From Paenibacillus sp. IHBB 10380 (GTDB taxonomy: Bacteria; Bacillota; Bacilli; Paenibacillales; Paenibacillaceae): 64,000 nt of DNA. The position numbers and the translations under genes were made by a program. Below are positions 11,045 to 18,771 of the stretch, one piece after another (within the stretch, counting starts at the first letter, position 1; each line of letters starts with the position of its first letter). The stretch covers positions 2,914,001 through 2,978,000 of the forward strand of contig NZ_CP010976.1 in the NCBI RefSeq assembly GCF_000949425.1, given 5' to 3'. Under the pieces are notes generated by a model that ran no database searches, was not told where the DNA came from, and saw only the letters and a list, made by a program, of their open reading frames with translations.

Positions 11045-11791
11045 TTATATAGCGGTAAAAGTCTTTTTAATAAACGCTCCAGATGGGTCCATGGCATATC
11101 CAGTTCCGTAACATGGAGACGCTGGATTTCCTTGAATACCATAATAAACGCTGTACCATACCTTATGATATGTTGTATAGAGTTCAGCGTGCAGTCTTTG
11201 CTTAGCAGGAACAGGTGTATTACTCTCCCAAGTCGATGTATCTTTTCTGCCAATCGTAAATTTAACAGCTGCACTTATAATAGAAATATTAGCTCCAAAA
11301 CTACCATCATATGAACCAGAAACCTCTTGGCTCACAGTTTGCTTAAAAGTATCAGGTCCATCAATAACGTAATCTCTAAATAATGTAGCTGAGGAATAAT
11401 GGCCATGACCCAAGTCGTTTGTCTTAACCCAATAAACACTAGCAGCTAGTGGAGATAGGGAATCCGTAATTGGAAACAGGGAAGGAACAGGTGTATTTGG
11501 TATATATTCATATTCTATTCTTAGTGGAACTTCATCCAATCCCTCGTCTTCTGCAATTTGTTTTAATTGCGCTTCGTCAGTAATAGAATATGTACTGCCA
11601 GTGTCTTTCAAATTTGATTGAATTGAGCTAGGAATTGGCACTCGAAGAGGATAGGGATCTGGTGTGGATGCCATTAGAGATTTTGTTTGGTCATCGGTGG
11701 ACGTTCCTGGTGATGCAAAGGCAACTGAACTAACTGTCAAGCAAAGTGCTAGAGACAAAATACCAGAAGATAATGCTTTTTTAATTTTCAT
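11045..11791 (-). CDS. Secreted protein of unknown function
   Basis: Translation from ATG 11791 (GGAGG 8 bases upstream) gives 248 residues. They begin with a signal peptide (MKIKKALSSG, hydrophobic core, ending about SSVAFA-SP). The mature part is Pro-rich at first and then probably beta-rich, with many Tyr, Ser and Thr residues (GSYDGSFGANISIISAAVKFTIG). I do not recognise the family. It has its own divergent promoter region shared with 11964 and its own terminator, like a lysogenic-conversion (moron) gene. Confidence 0.6.
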   Translation of the reverse strand: MKIKKALSSGILSLALCLTVSSVAFASPGTSTDDQTKSLMASTPDPYPLRVPIPSSIQSNLKDTGSTYSITDEAQLKQIAEDEGLDEVPLRIEYEYIPNTPVPSLFPITDSLSPLAASVYWVKTNDLGHGHYSSATLFRDYVIDGPDTFKQTVSQEVSGSYDGSFGANISIISAAVKFTIGRKDTSTWESNTPVPAKQRLHAELYTTYHKVWYSVYYGIQGNPASPCYGTGYAMDPSGAFIKKTFTAI

Positions 11792-11963
11792 TCTATCAAC
11801 CTCCATATTTTTCCTATTTATAACAATGTTTAGTATATATCATAAAAATATTCCTGTATATACCAAAATAATAGAATATAATTACATTATTGTCTTATAC
11901 TAATAGAAGGAGGGAATTGAGATACCTAATTATAAAATAATTGAAGGGTGGGAATTTATCTCC

Positions 11964-12242
11964 TTGAATATTAAAAAAATATTACTTTCTATCTATTTGA
12001 TTTTAGTATCTATAGTTGGAGTATTACGTGTTCCAGTAATCTTAAGATGGGGGCCAGACCAAAAAATTGATCAAGAAAAATATGCTCCATTATGGCAACT
12101 ACAAGATGAATACCTTACAATAAGTAACTATACACCACGATATCAACTAGATCTCATAAGACTGATTTATGAATTAGGTATTATAACATTAATCCTCTTT
12201 GTGGTTTATTTAATATTGCAAAATAAAAATAGTAAGAATTAA
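11964..12242 (+). CDS. Small membrane protein, two TM segments
   Basis: A TTG start gives 92 residues: TM1 at about 5-25 (ILLSIYLILVSIVGVLRVPVI), an extracellular-like loop rich in Tyr and Gln, and TM2 at about 68-86 (LGIITLILFVVYLIL) with a short Lys/Asn tail. A GGGTGGG sequence lies 11 bases upstream, so the start is weakly supported. It is divergent from the secreted-protein gene. No family is recognised. Confidence 0.5.
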   Translation: MNIKKILLSIYLILVSIVGVLRVPVILRWGPDQKIDQEKYAPLWQLQDEYLTISNYTPRYQLDLIRLIYELGIITLILFVVYLILQNKNSKN

Positions 12243-12320
12243 ATACCTGGTCGTTATTGATCAAAAGCCTAGTATCCAAATGATTGACAATGTGCCAGCA
12301 TGGGGTCAAATCCAATTTTA

Positions 12321-12358
12321 AGAAGGGCATTCCTGATGTAATTTGGGAATGCCCTTCT
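12321..12358. terminator. Bidirectional intrinsic terminator
   Basis: AGAAGGGCATTCC and GGGAATGCCCTTCT form a long stem with an 11-base loop, followed by TTTCAT on the plus strand and preceded by AATTTTA. It separates 11964-12242 from the convergent genes below 12731. Confidence 0.8.
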
Positions 12359-12446
12359 TTCATACCTAATTTAAATTTATCCGGATATATTCTCGGGTTT
12401 ATCCGATGTCTATTATAAGGGGCGCACTTCATAGAGACCGCTCGCT

Positions 12447-12731
12447 TTAATGTTCCATCCAGTAGTTGGTGTTCTCATTTGAAGATGGAGAAGGAGCTGC
12501 AGGTCTGCTCTCCTCTCTCTCCCATCCTTCAATGATCAGAATCGTACTCATTGAAGCTTTGTCTTCCCAAAAGATGTAGTTCAGGCTCTCCAACTCTGTC
12601 AGGCTTTCCCGTATGCTGTTCATATTCCTGCCTGTCAGTCGTTCCAAATCTCCCATTGTCGGATTTACATTGTGCCGTCTAGAATAGTTATATAGCACCC
12701 TTAATAGCTTACGCTCTGCATCAGCAAGCAT
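12447..12731 (-). CDS. Small winged-helix-like protein
   Basis: From ATG 12731 the protein has 94 residues. LLRVLYNYSRRHNVNPTMGDLERLTGRNMNSIRESLTELESLNYIFW fits a winged-helix DNA-binding domain followed by a disordered Ser/Pro tail. The start overlaps the stop of the upstream gene by one base (TAATG), and GGAGG sits 7 to 8 bases upstream, so the two genes are translationally coupled. The exact family is unknown. Confidence 0.6.
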   Translation of the reverse strand: MLADAERKLLRVLYNYSRRHNVNPTMGDLERLTGRNMNSIRESLTELESLNYIFWEDKASMSTILIIEGWEREESRPAAPSPSSNENTNYWMEH

Positions 12732-12937
12732 TAGACCGCCTCCCGTACTGCTGTTCTTGGGGCTTGCCACGCTAATATGTTATCGATACGGAATGTGCGT
12801 GGTGATCCAGTCATTAGACAGGTGGCTCTTATCAATCCGTTACGGATACTATTTACTTCGATGCGCCGCTGCGTGATCTTTCCTGATTGGTCCATATACA
12901 TGATTTCGATGATTTTCCCAAGATACTTCACTGGCAT
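12731..12937 (-). CDS. Small WYL-like domain protein
   Basis: From ATG 12937 (GGAG 8 bases upstream) the product has 68 residues. The pattern IEIMYMDQSGKITQRRIEVNSIRNGLIRATCLMTGSPRTFRIDNILAWQ resembles the SH3-like core of WYL domains, which bind regulatory nucleotides or single-stranded nucleic acid. It is coupled to the wHTH gene 12447-12731; together they resemble a split wHTH-WYL regulator. This resemblance was judged by eye only. Confidence 0.55.
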   Translation of the reverse strand: MPVKYLGKIIEIMYMDQSGKITQRRIEVNSIRNGLIRATCLMTGSPRTFRIDNILAWQAPRTAVREAV

Positions 12938-13074
12938 GTTATTCACTCCTAATAAGAACATTTGTTTGTATTATATGCGAACGAGTGTTCTTTATTCAAG
13001 TGAATTGTTTTTCCAAGGAAGAAGGGTTTATTCTTGATTTGAGAGAATATTGAATGTATGAACGGAGTGATTGA

Positions 13075-13278
13075 ATGAACTTTAGAGAAGAATTACATAT
13101 AGCTGCATCTAGTAATCAAAGGGTAACTATAAAGCTCACTAGCGGCGAGGTAATCAGCGGAGTAGCAGAAGTATCAACCTATCCTGAACGCGCTAAGATA
13201 AGAACGTCAGAAGGTCCAACGTGGATTCCTTACAAGGATATTACTAACATAGAACGGATTGTTCAGATACTACATTAA
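13075..13278 (+). CDS. Small protein, Sm/SH3-like fold suggested
   Basis: The 67-residue protein has the beta-strand pattern NQRVTIKLTSGEVISGVAEVS...KIRTSEGPTWIPYKDITNIERI. It recalls Sm-like or small SH3-barrel domains with an IPYxDI second motif. The start has no strong GGAGG (GAACGGAGTGATTGA upstream gives GGAGTGA). It is followed by the terminator at 13293. The function is unknown. Confidence 0.5.
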   Translation: MNFREELHIAASSNQRVTIKLTSGEVISGVAEVSTYPERAKIRTSEGPTWIPYKDITNIERIVQILH

Positions 13279-13292
13279 TAGACACAAAAATA

Positions 13293-13325
13293 GAGACCAC
13301 ATTGGCGTTATGCCTTTGTGGTCTC
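13293..13325. terminator. Intrinsic terminator, copy 1 of a duplicated hairpin
   Basis: GAGACCACA pairs with TGTGGTCTC (allowing end fraying) around TTGGCGTTATGCCTT, followed by TTATATCG. The central 29 bases recur exactly at 13616-13644. Confidence 0.65.
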
Positions 13326-13362
13326 TTATATCGTATGAGGTTATTTAAGAATACACATTAGT

Positions 13363-13476
13363 TTAGAAACAGAACGCACTGGTAATGATAACCAACAAAA
13401 TGAACAGAACTAAAATTGCCCCTGTGCTTCCACCAACACCGCAACCTCTGCCGTATCCTCCAAGAACTTCACTCAT
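13363..13476 (-). CDS. YjcZ-family tiny membrane protein (sporulation-type)
   Basis: This 37-residue ORF starts at ATG 13476 with GGAGG 8 bases upstream. It reads as a Gly-rich N-terminus (MSEVLGGYGRGCGVGGS) followed by one TM helix (AILVLFILLVIITSAFCF). That is the layout of the YjcZ/YczN-type micropeptides annotated as sporulation proteins in Bacillales. Such genes also occur in prophages; the function is unknown. It lies between two copies of one terminator hairpin, as if it arrived as a cassette. Confidence 0.7.
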   Translation of the reverse strand: MSEVLGGYGRGCGVGGSTGAILVLFILLVIITSAFCF

Positions 13477-13584
13477 GAGTACAACCTCCTTTGGTTTAAG
13501 GTACCTCATATCTTATGTAGTAATTAGGGATTAGTAAGGGCTACACGGTAAATAAATGACCCTGCAACACACTCCAGCAGGCAT

Positions 13585-13604
13585 ATTCCCAAGCGCTTGG
13601 GAAT
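13585..13604. repeat. 20-bp perfect palindrome
   Basis: ATTCCCAAGCGCTTGGGAAT is exactly self-complementary and is followed by TTCATTTT. It could be a protein-binding site or a small terminator; the gap 13477-13747 holds only this, the second terminator copy and the promoter-operator below. Confidence 0.5.
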
Positions 13605-13615
13605 TTCATTTTGAT

Positions 13616-13644
13616 GACCACATTGGCGTTATGCCTTTGTGGTC
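13616..13644. terminator. Duplicated hairpin, copy 2
   Basis: It is identical over 29 bases to 13295-13323 (stem GACCACA/TGTGGTC). The two copies flank the YjcZ-like gene, so a short duplication or cassette insertion is likely. Confidence 0.65.
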
Positions 13645-13671
13645 TTATTTATGATGCTGTTCTTTTATTAA

Positions 13672-13723
13672 TTATACTTTAGTATAATAATTAATTTACT
13701 TTAGTATAATAATATGTTATAAT
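13672..13723 (+). promoter_or_regulatory. Promoter overlapped by two palindromic operators
   Basis: TTTACT (13695) and TATAAT (13718) are spaced 17 bases apart. TTATACT-TT-AGTATAA (13672-13687) is a perfect dyad, and a second, nearly identical copy (13695-13709) covers the -35. A repressor bound here would shut off the small-peptide genes downstream; HTH products from this prophage are candidates. Confidence 0.6.
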
Positions 13724-13747
13724 TAATTTAGAAAGGAGGAAGAAAAA

Positions 13748-13882
13748 TTGAGACAAAAAAGGAGAAGTAAACGTAACCCCCTAGAAGTCAAAGATGTCGT
13801 CCAGTTCTTGACGGTCCTGATGACACTCGTGACAGCAATCATTAGCCTCATAACAGTAATACTTCAACTACTTAAGAAGTAA
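13748..13882 (+). CDS. 44-residue basic single-TM peptide
   Basis: Reading starts at TTG 13748 with AAAGGAGG 8 bases upstream. The peptide has a highly basic head (RQKRRSKRNP) followed by one TM helix (VVQFLTVLMTLVTAIISLITVIL) and a Lys-Lys end. It has the size and layout of type I toxin or holin-like peptides, but no family was recognised. It is framed by a repressed promoter and a very stable terminator hairpin. No antisense RNA promoter was identified with confidence. Confidence 0.6.
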   Translation: MRQKRRSKRNPLEVKDVVQFLTVLMTLVTAIISLITVILQLLKK

Positions 13883-13893
13883 AACAGTTGAGG

Positions 13894-13927
13894 GTTACGA
13901 TTCACCCCGAAAGGGGTGGATTGTAAC
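13894..13927. terminator. Strong hairpin with GAAA tetraloop
   Basis: A 15-bp stem GTTACGATTCACCCC / GGGGTGGATTGTAAC (two wobble or mismatched positions) is closed by GAAA. It ends the transcript of the 44-residue peptide. It lacks a long T tract, so it may act as a stabiliser or regulator rather than only as a terminator. Confidence 0.6.
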
Positions 13928-13982
13928 GGGGGTTATGTTCTTCTCCAAATAAATTATATCATATATCAGGAGGATACATGTT

Positions 13983-14072
13983 ATGAGTAAACTTAATAAG
14001 GCAAGTTTCATAATGAGTTTTGCTGGATTAATCATTAGTGTTATCGCTCTAATCCTTGTATTGAAAGGTTGA
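13983..14072 (+). CDS. 29-residue membrane peptide
   Basis: ATG 13983 follows CAGGAGGATACATGTT. The peptide is MSKLNKASFIM plus one TM helix (SFAGLIISVIALILVL) and KG. It ends 5 bases before the next ATG (14078), so it is probably translated with the HTH gene after it. The function is unknown; a toxin or a leader role is possible. Confidence 0.45.
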   Translation: MSKLNKASFIMSFAGLIISVIALILVLKG

Positions 14073-14077
14073 CTGTA

Positions 14078-14296
14078 ATGAACATCGCTGAAATGCTTGT
14101 GGACGAAATAGATAAGCAGGGACGAACAAATAAATGGGTGGCTGAACAGGTGGATATAAAGCCAGTCACCTTCTCTTTAAAAGTAACTAAAAATCGTTTC
14201 AATTCCACTGAATTAGTACGGATTGCCGTTTTGCTAGATCTAGACTTAAATATATTTAAAGCATGTATAGGTGATGAAGAGGATGAGAAATTATGA
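14078..14296 (+). CDS. Small HTH (XRE-like) regulator
   Basis: From ATG 14078 (GAAAGG upstream) the 72 residues form a Cro-like five-helix domain: MLVDEIDKQGRTNKWVAEQVDIKPVTFSLKVTKNRFNSTELVRIAVLLDLDLN. The tail is acidic (GDEEDEKL). It follows the 29-residue peptide directly and may repress the dyad promoter at 13672. The target is inferred from position only. Confidence 0.65.
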   Translation: MNIAEMLVDEIDKQGRTNKWVAEQVDIKPVTFSLKVTKNRFNSTELVRIAVLLDLDLNIFKACIGDEEDEKL

Positions 14297-14359
14297 AATT
14301 CGAAATGCGCCTGGTATGGAGCGTGAAAAATAAAAAAATGTGAGGAGCTTTGAATAAAT

Positions 14360-14671
14360 ATGGACTTTACGCAAAGAATGGAATCTAAGTGGGAAGAGAT
14401 TACTGTAACAAAAAATGAAAGAGAACTTCTCTTTGATAATTTCGAAGCTAATAAAGAGTGCATTGCCGAGCTACATTACGAAGTTGAAATTAAGCAGCTA
14501 CAGTACCTATTTTTAAAACGTGAACAGCTTGCTGGATTGAAAGAAGTCTTAAATACACCAGACCTTATGGCAGATATCGAGAAAATTAATGAAACTTGCA
14601 TCAGTATTGCACAAAAACACCTTGTTGAAGCTGGGTTAAAAGAACGACTTGTGCTAGAATCTCTCATTTAA
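14360..14671 (+). CDS. Hypothetical helical protein
   Basis: The 103-residue, mostly alpha-helical protein (MDFTQRMESKWEEITVTKNERELLFDNFEANKECIAELH...) has no membrane segment. GAGGAGC lies 13 bases before the ATG. Its stop is 8 bases before the U-rich side of the lysis operon terminator. No family is recognised. Confidence 0.55.
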   Translation: MDFTQRMESKWEEITVTKNERELLFDNFEANKECIAELHYEVEIKQLQYLFLKREQLAGLKEVLNTPDLMADIEKINETCISIAQKHLVEAGLKERLVLESLI

Positions 14672-14679
14672 CATAATGC

Positions 14680-14722
14680 CATAAATAAAAAAATAGCCCT
14701 ACCGACCGAAGTCAGCAGGGCT
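14680..14722 (-). terminator. Terminator of the late/lysis operon
   Basis: On the minus strand AGCCCTGCTGAC...GTCGGTAGGGCT folds into a stem-loop followed by ATTTTTTTATTTAT. It lies just below the holin gene, the last gene of the late operon. Confidence 0.85.
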
Positions 14723-14728
14723 CAAAAT

Positions 14729-14950
14729 CTACAAATTATATCCACCACTATTCGGCTTAGTAGGGTTTGATAAAATACCCAACGTAGCCAGCAACCCAAG
14801 GAACACATTCAGAACAGTAAGAAGATCCTGTTTCATAATATCTGTCAAATCAAATACACCAGTTAAATGTCCAATTAACTGAAGCAATAGGACAACTTGT
14901 GAACCCACGCTAATCCACAAAGCATAATTACGCCATCTTTTCTTTTGCAT
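14729..14950 (-). CDS. Phage holin (phi-LC3/holin_1-like)
   Basis: From ATG 14950 (GGAGG 8 bases upstream) the product has 73 residues: a basic head MQKKRWRNY, TM1 ALWISVGSQVVLLLQLIG, a loop FDLTDIMKQD, TM2 LLTVLNVFLGLLATLGIL and the tail SNPTKPNSGGYNL. This is the pattern of the phi-LC3 holin family, which permeabilises the membrane for the endolysin. The ATG overlaps the endolysin stop region at 14952 closely, so translation is probably coupled. Confidence 0.85.
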   Translation of the reverse strand: MQKKRWRNYALWISVGSQVVLLLQLIGHLTGVFDLTDIMKQDLLTVLNVFLGLLATLGILSNPTKPNSGGYNL

Positions 14951-14951
14951 A

Positions 14952-15740
14952 TTATTTGTCCTCCTTATTAAACAAACCAAGATTGTACATCATCTGAATA
15001 GTTACAATCTCTGCGTAACTCTTATCATTCGTCTTTGTGATTGCCCCAGCTTTCTTGGCAGCTACCAGAGCTTCATGCGCCCAATCAGGAGGCGTTTGAT
15101 TTCCAATGATATTAACACGCTTCTCTAGTGCCAACATACGCTTCTCCTGTGCTTCAATTGCTTCAGCTTGAGTTTGCACCTTTGTTTCTAATTCTTTGTT
15201 CGTAGCCATATCTGAATCATCCTCCAATGCATTTATTTTTTTGATAGTATCATCTATTTGCGCCTGAGTTGGTCGTATGCCTTTTAATAACTGCTTCGTG
15301 ACACCTAGACCAAAAGCCATCTGAATATGAGGGCGATCCTTGAAGCTGATCCAATCCCCACCCCATTCAAATCCTAGCAACTTCGCTTGTGTGACAACTT
15401 CCAACCAATCAGATACGCCATTATGATTGCTATCTGCAGTTAGGTCATAGCCATTTTTGGTTAAGACAAAATCGCCGGCTAAACCGTAGTTATGCATGGA
15501 GTATCCAGGTTGAGCATTAGATACTATCTTTTCTCCTTTAGCTTTACTTGCCGTAGTACGACCTTGATCATAAATAGCCTGTTGTTGAGCCGCGGAACGA
15601 TAACCTGATGTAATACGGATCTCTACGCCTCTTGCATAGCAACGTTCAACAAGCTTTTCCAGCCCAAGTTTCACGGCCGGATTAAGCCTGTCCGTTATCT
15701 CTGCAGCAGACTTCTTTTTCAATTCTTCAAGTGTGGCCAA
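14952..15740 (-). CDS. Endolysin, M15 (VanY/CwlK-like) peptidase
   Basis: The 262-residue protein has an N-terminal D,D/L,D-type metallopeptidase domain. Its zinc ligands are seen in SMHNYGLAGDF (His, Asp) and DRPHIQM (His), and GYRSAAQQQAIYDQG precedes them. It probably cleaves the peptide stem of peptidoglycan. A coiled-coil linker (about 175-215, KELETKVQTQAEAIEAQEKRMLALEKR) follows. A C-terminal 45-residue module (PPDWAHEALVAAKKAG...MMYNLGLF) common in Paenibacillus endolysins may bind the wall. It lies between xhlA and holin. Confidence 0.88.
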   Translation of the reverse strand: MATLEELKKKSAAEITDRLNPAVKLGLEKLVERCYARGVEIRITSGYRSAAQQQAIYDQGRTTASKAKGEKIVSNAQPGYSMHNYGLAGDFVLTKNGYDLTADSNHNGVSDWLEVVTQAKLLGFEWGGDWISFKDRPHIQMAFGLGVTKQLLKGIRPTQAQIDDTIKKINALEDDSDMATNKELETKVQTQAEAIEAQEKRMLALEKRVNIIGNQTPPDWAHEALVAAKKAGAITKTNDKSYAEIVTIQMMYNLGLFNKEDK

Positions 15741-15741
15741 T

Positions 15742-15975
15742 TTATAGCCCCCCTAATTTAATTGCAGTCACTAAAGCAGCCATCACAATAGCGATAGCAG
15801 AGCCGCCAATTGTGCGCCACAACCACTTCTGATTTCCTTCAATCTCATCAAGCCGCCGGTGGGCTGATTTAGTAGACTGTAACGCTTCTTGAGCAATATC
15901 TTTAGCGTACAGTTGAGCGTCCAACTTTGTTTCTACTCGAGTCAACCGTTGTAAAATTTCTGTAGTTTCATCCAT
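15742..15975 (-). CDS. xhlA: XhlA-like lysis-associated membrane protein
   Basis: The 77-residue protein has a coiled-coil N-terminal part (EILQRLTRVETKLDAQLYAKD...RRLDEIEGNQKWLWRTIGG) and a C-terminal TM helix (SAIAIVMAALVTAIKLGGL). This matches the haemolysin XhlA family, which in PBSX acts with holin and endolysin in host lysis. Its stop is one base before the endolysin start. Confidence 0.85.
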   Translation of the reverse strand: MDETTEILQRLTRVETKLDAQLYAKDIAQEALQSTKSAHRRLDEIEGNQKWLWRTIGGSAIAIVMAALVTAIKLGGL

Positions 15976-16000
15976 ATCATTTCCCCGCTTTCATATATAA

Positions 16001-16025
16001 AAATAGCCCCCATAGTTATGAGGGC
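16001..16025 (-). terminator. Weak terminator-like hairpin upstream of xhlA
   Basis: On the minus strand GCCCTC...GGGGGC forms a short stem followed by TATTTTTATATATG. It lies between the gene ending at 16102 and the lysis cassette and could separate tail and lysis transcripts or attenuate read-through. Confidence 0.45.
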
Positions 16026-16101
16026 ATAAAAAATACACCATCTAAGGTGCTGTTGATGTGCTTTCTATTTACTCTGGCAAAAAAAACGTGTCATACCCTC
16101 C

Positions 16102-16365
16102 TTAGAGTAAGTTATTAAAACAATGAATATTTTCTGGGTCGGAGTCTATAATGGCTTGTCTAACAAAGTCTTTATCGGTACTGATATCTAAAGCCGAATC
16201 TGTTACATCACCAAAAAGTTTTAGAAAAGTAAATAGACTTGTTGTCATGCCCGTTCCTTCCCAATGTATCCCCTCACCATTACCAACACCATGAATTTCT
16301 TCCCATATATGTTGTGCGTCTGTAGTGATTTTATAGTTTTGTTTGACCCATTCTTTTGCATTCAT
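16102..16365 (-). CDS. Hypothetical protein after the tail fibre
   Basis: The 87-residue soluble protein (MNAKEWVKQNYKITTDAQHIWEEIHGVGNGEGIHWEG...) is Trp- and His-containing and has no recognisable motif. It sits 18 bases after the fibre gene. Genes in this position often encode fibre chaperones or small tail proteins, but nothing in the sequence proves that here. Confidence 0.55.
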   Translation of the reverse strand: MNAKEWVKQNYKITTDAQHIWEEIHGVGNGEGIHWEGTGMTTSLFTFLKLFGDVTDSALDISTDKDFVRQAIIDSDPENIHCFNNLL

Positions 16366-16383
16366 TGAGCTACCCTCATTTCA

Positions 16384-17805
16384 TTATGTGAATACTATAT
16401 GTCCTCCGATACTAGTCCCATATCTAGTGTTATTAAATATGGTTAAGTAATGGGGACCCATAGTCATACTAATCACTCCGTTATCAGAGCTTCGATTATA
16501 TATAGAACCGTAATCCCCACTACTTAGGAGAGAAGCGGCGGCATAATAAACCGCTCCTGAAACCGCCATTGCTGAAATCATTTTGGTACCCCCGAGATCA
16601 CTCACCATCATCTGATGATAGGTATCGTCTGGTATCTCAGGTGTTGTAAAACTCCTAGAGTTAACTCTTGTTGCATTTACCTTACCTGTCCCAGGGTGAA
16701 AGCCCTTGGGGATATATTGAATAGAGCTCGACGGATTAATCGTTATCTCCCCAACATTAGGCATAGTACCCGTTACAAGCCCCGCCTCTGTTCCAATGGT
16801 CTGCCCTACTAGTACCTGTGCCGCTTCCGCTGTTCCATATTCACCTCCTTCACCCTGTAAGAAAAAATTTCCATCAACAAACCTTGCAGTATACAATGTA
16901 TCCACTTTTAAAGCCCCTGGCTTTAAAAGAACATCTTTAGCCTTAAGTAGGTTGACCGCTTTCATCCCATTAACCTTTAAGTCTACATAAGATGTATTTT
17001 GGACTTTATTCTTAAATGTTACACACAAACCATTCGTGTATGTGGTAACTAAAGGGTCTATTGATACCACCTTATTGTTTGCGGTTCCGGAATCTTCCCC
17101 ATAATACACATGAGACGTAACATCCGCCTTATGTGTAACTAGAGCATCGTTAACTGTCTTGACCGCTTTAGGCGTAGCTGCTAGCGTCTCAGACGTGCTA
17201 TTTACAGCGCTTGATAACTGAGAGATACCCTTTTGTGTAAGAGATGATTCAGGGATATCTACGTCAATGTTCTCAATTTTTTTAAGGATTTCAGCCATGT
17301 TTACCGTACTTCGTTTATCTGTAGAGGTGATAACTCCACTGGTGTCAGTGGCTACATACCAAAGTAAAAGAGCAGTTGCCGCAGTTGCTTCAGATGTTGT
17401 CTTCTTTATCGTACCGTCCAAGTCCAAATACAAATATTGTCCTTGAGTTGGATTTAATTCCATGCTACCCGCTGGAACTTCAAACCTCTTCCCACCAACG
17501 TAAGCCACACCCTGGGTCCAACTAGCTGTAAGACCTTGGGCACTACATTGTAATCCCATGACTCCATCCACATCAGCAACAAAGTTACCCCCGATTTCTT
17601 TGGCCAACTTCTCCACCAGCATGTACGCCCCTTCAATCCCGCCCTCCATCGTATTAAGTCGATTTGAAGTAATACGGGTCCCTGCCTGAACCAATTCAAA
17701 CAGCGGGCGCCCGGTCTGTGGATCAGTCTGCTGTTTGCCTGATGCGTCCTTAATCGGACGGGTCATGTCCGGAATTTCGTCCTTCCATTCCTGTTTGTTA
17801 TACAA
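16384..17805 (-). CDS. Tail fibre protein
   Basis: The 473-residue protein is Ser/Thr/Asn/Gly-rich and carries the phage fibre repeat TQKGISQLSSAVNSTSETLAATPKAVKTVNDAL at about residues 195-227. The N-terminal part should attach to the baseplate, and the C-terminal end (SGAVYYAAASLLSS...GTSIGGHIVFT) resembles Gly-rich receptor-binding tips. It overlaps the previous gene by 8 bases. It determines host range by inference. Confidence 0.85.
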   Translation of the reverse strand: MYNKQEWKDEIPDMTRPIKDASGKQQTDPQTGRPLFELVQAGTRITSNRLNTMEGGIEGAYMLVEKLAKEIGGNFVADVDGVMGLQCSAQGLTASWTQGVAYVGGKRFEVPAGSMELNPTQGQYLYLDLDGTIKKTTSEATAATALLLWYVATDTSGVITSTDKRSTVNMAEILKKIENIDVDIPESSLTQKGISQLSSAVNSTSETLAATPKAVKTVNDALVTHKADVTSHVYYGEDSGTANNKVVSIDPLVTTYTNGLCVTFKNKVQNTSYVDLKVNGMKAVNLLKAKDVLLKPGALKVDTLYTARFVDGNFFLQGEGGEYGTAEAAQVLVGQTIGTEAGLVTGTMPNVGEITINPSSSIQYIPKGFHPGTGKVNATRVNSRSFTTPEIPDDTYHQMMVSDLGGTKMISAMAVSGAVYYAAASLLSSGDYGSIYNRSSDNGVISMTMGPHYLTIFNNTRYGTSIGGHIVFT

Positions 17806-18118
17806 TTGCCTTCACCTCCAGCTTGATACTAAATTCAAATCCGATTAGAAATCCCTGATCGTTCTTCACTACATTCATGGTCTGGTTCGCAAGCGTCCGA
17901 CCTTCAGAGTCCATTAAAGACGCTCCAAGGATCTGCTTTCCGACGACCTCAGTGTCCTGCAGAAATACATATTTCCGTACTGATCGTCCTGATATAACGG
18001 TGTTATGGATCGGATATTGAACCAACTCACCGCTGAGGTTAACTAGTGCATGGTCAAAATGCGAATCCACATCAGCAACCACGTAGTCGAGCAACAGCGG
18101 CTGAATAATATCTGCCAT
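17798..18118 (-). CDS. Small baseplate/tail-associated protein
   Basis: The 106 residues (MADIIQPLLLDYVVADVDSHFDHALVNLSGE...) form a probably beta-rich domain without known motifs. It lies between the YmfQ-like protein and the fibre gene, overlapping its neighbours by 1 and 8 bases, so a structural or assembly role is likely. A homologue name cannot be given. Confidence 0.6.
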   Translation of the reverse strand: MADIIQPLLLDYVVADVDSHFDHALVNLSGELVQYPIHNTVISGRSVRKYVFLQDTEVVGKQILGASLMDSEGRTLANQTMNVVKNDQGFLIGFEFSIKLEVKAIV

Positions 18119-18771
18119 TATGGCGTTCCTCCTTGCATCGGTAATTCAAATCCTGTAATTGGGCTATCTATTCTGGCACGTGTCGATGCAGCGCCCACTG
18201 TAATGCTCTGAGCTGCCAAGACACCGCTTGTTCCCGGCTCCTGCGGCATTTCAAATCCACAGATCGGGAAATCAATACTGTACTGGTAAGCCTGACCGCT
18301 CAACACGATTGCCGGGGTTGTGGTTTTGGCCACCGGCACGGATCTGTTAATGTGAACGGGGCGAATGTACTCAAAATCAGCAAACAACCCCGCCACATCA
18401 ATGGGGGAGTTGGCTGCGAATTCAAAATGAATCTCCTTCTCTTCAAATGCCTCAATGACGTTCAACAATTTCCCATGCTGTGCGCCAAGTAACCTCAGTG
18501 CCGAAAGCTTAAAGGGTCTCTTGGCCCATCTTTTGCGGCGTATGCCCTCTCGGCGCTGTTCCAATGTCTCTTCCGACTCCTGCCGGAAATATATCCATTC
18601 CCAAGCAGATAACGCCCATGTGGCGCGCTGTAAAATAAATTGATCCCCTATGTCATCAATCTTTTTTTCCCGTTCATCTATTTCCTGTTCCATAACCATA
18701 AAGTGCCGCTCTACCATGTCTATTTCATACATGTACGGTGGCAACATCTCCCTATAACGCAGAGGAATCAT
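18118..18771 (-). CDS. xkdU: XkdU/YmfQ-like baseplate protein
   Basis: The 217-residue protein begins IPLRYREMLPPYMYEIDMVERHFMVMEQEIDE and contains YFRQESEETLEQRREGIRRKRWAKRPFKLSALRLLGAQHG. This is typical of the YmfQ (DUF2313) family that follows baseplate J in PBSX-type and Mu-like phages. An imperfect internal repeat, SITVGAASTRARIDSPITGFELP and YQYSIDFPICGFEMP, lies near the C-terminus. The start overlaps the baseplate J stop by 4 bases. Confidence 0.8.
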   Translation of the reverse strand: MIPLRYREMLPPYMYEIDMVERHFMVMEQEIDEREKKIDDIGDQFILQRATWALSAWEWIYFRQESEETLEQRREGIRRKRWAKRPFKLSALRLLGAQHGKLLNVIEAFEEKEIHFEFAANSPIDVAGLFADFEYIRPVHINRSVPVAKTTTPAIVLSGQAYQYSIDFPICGFEMPQEPGTSGVLAAQSITVGAASTRARIDSPITGFELPMQGGTP

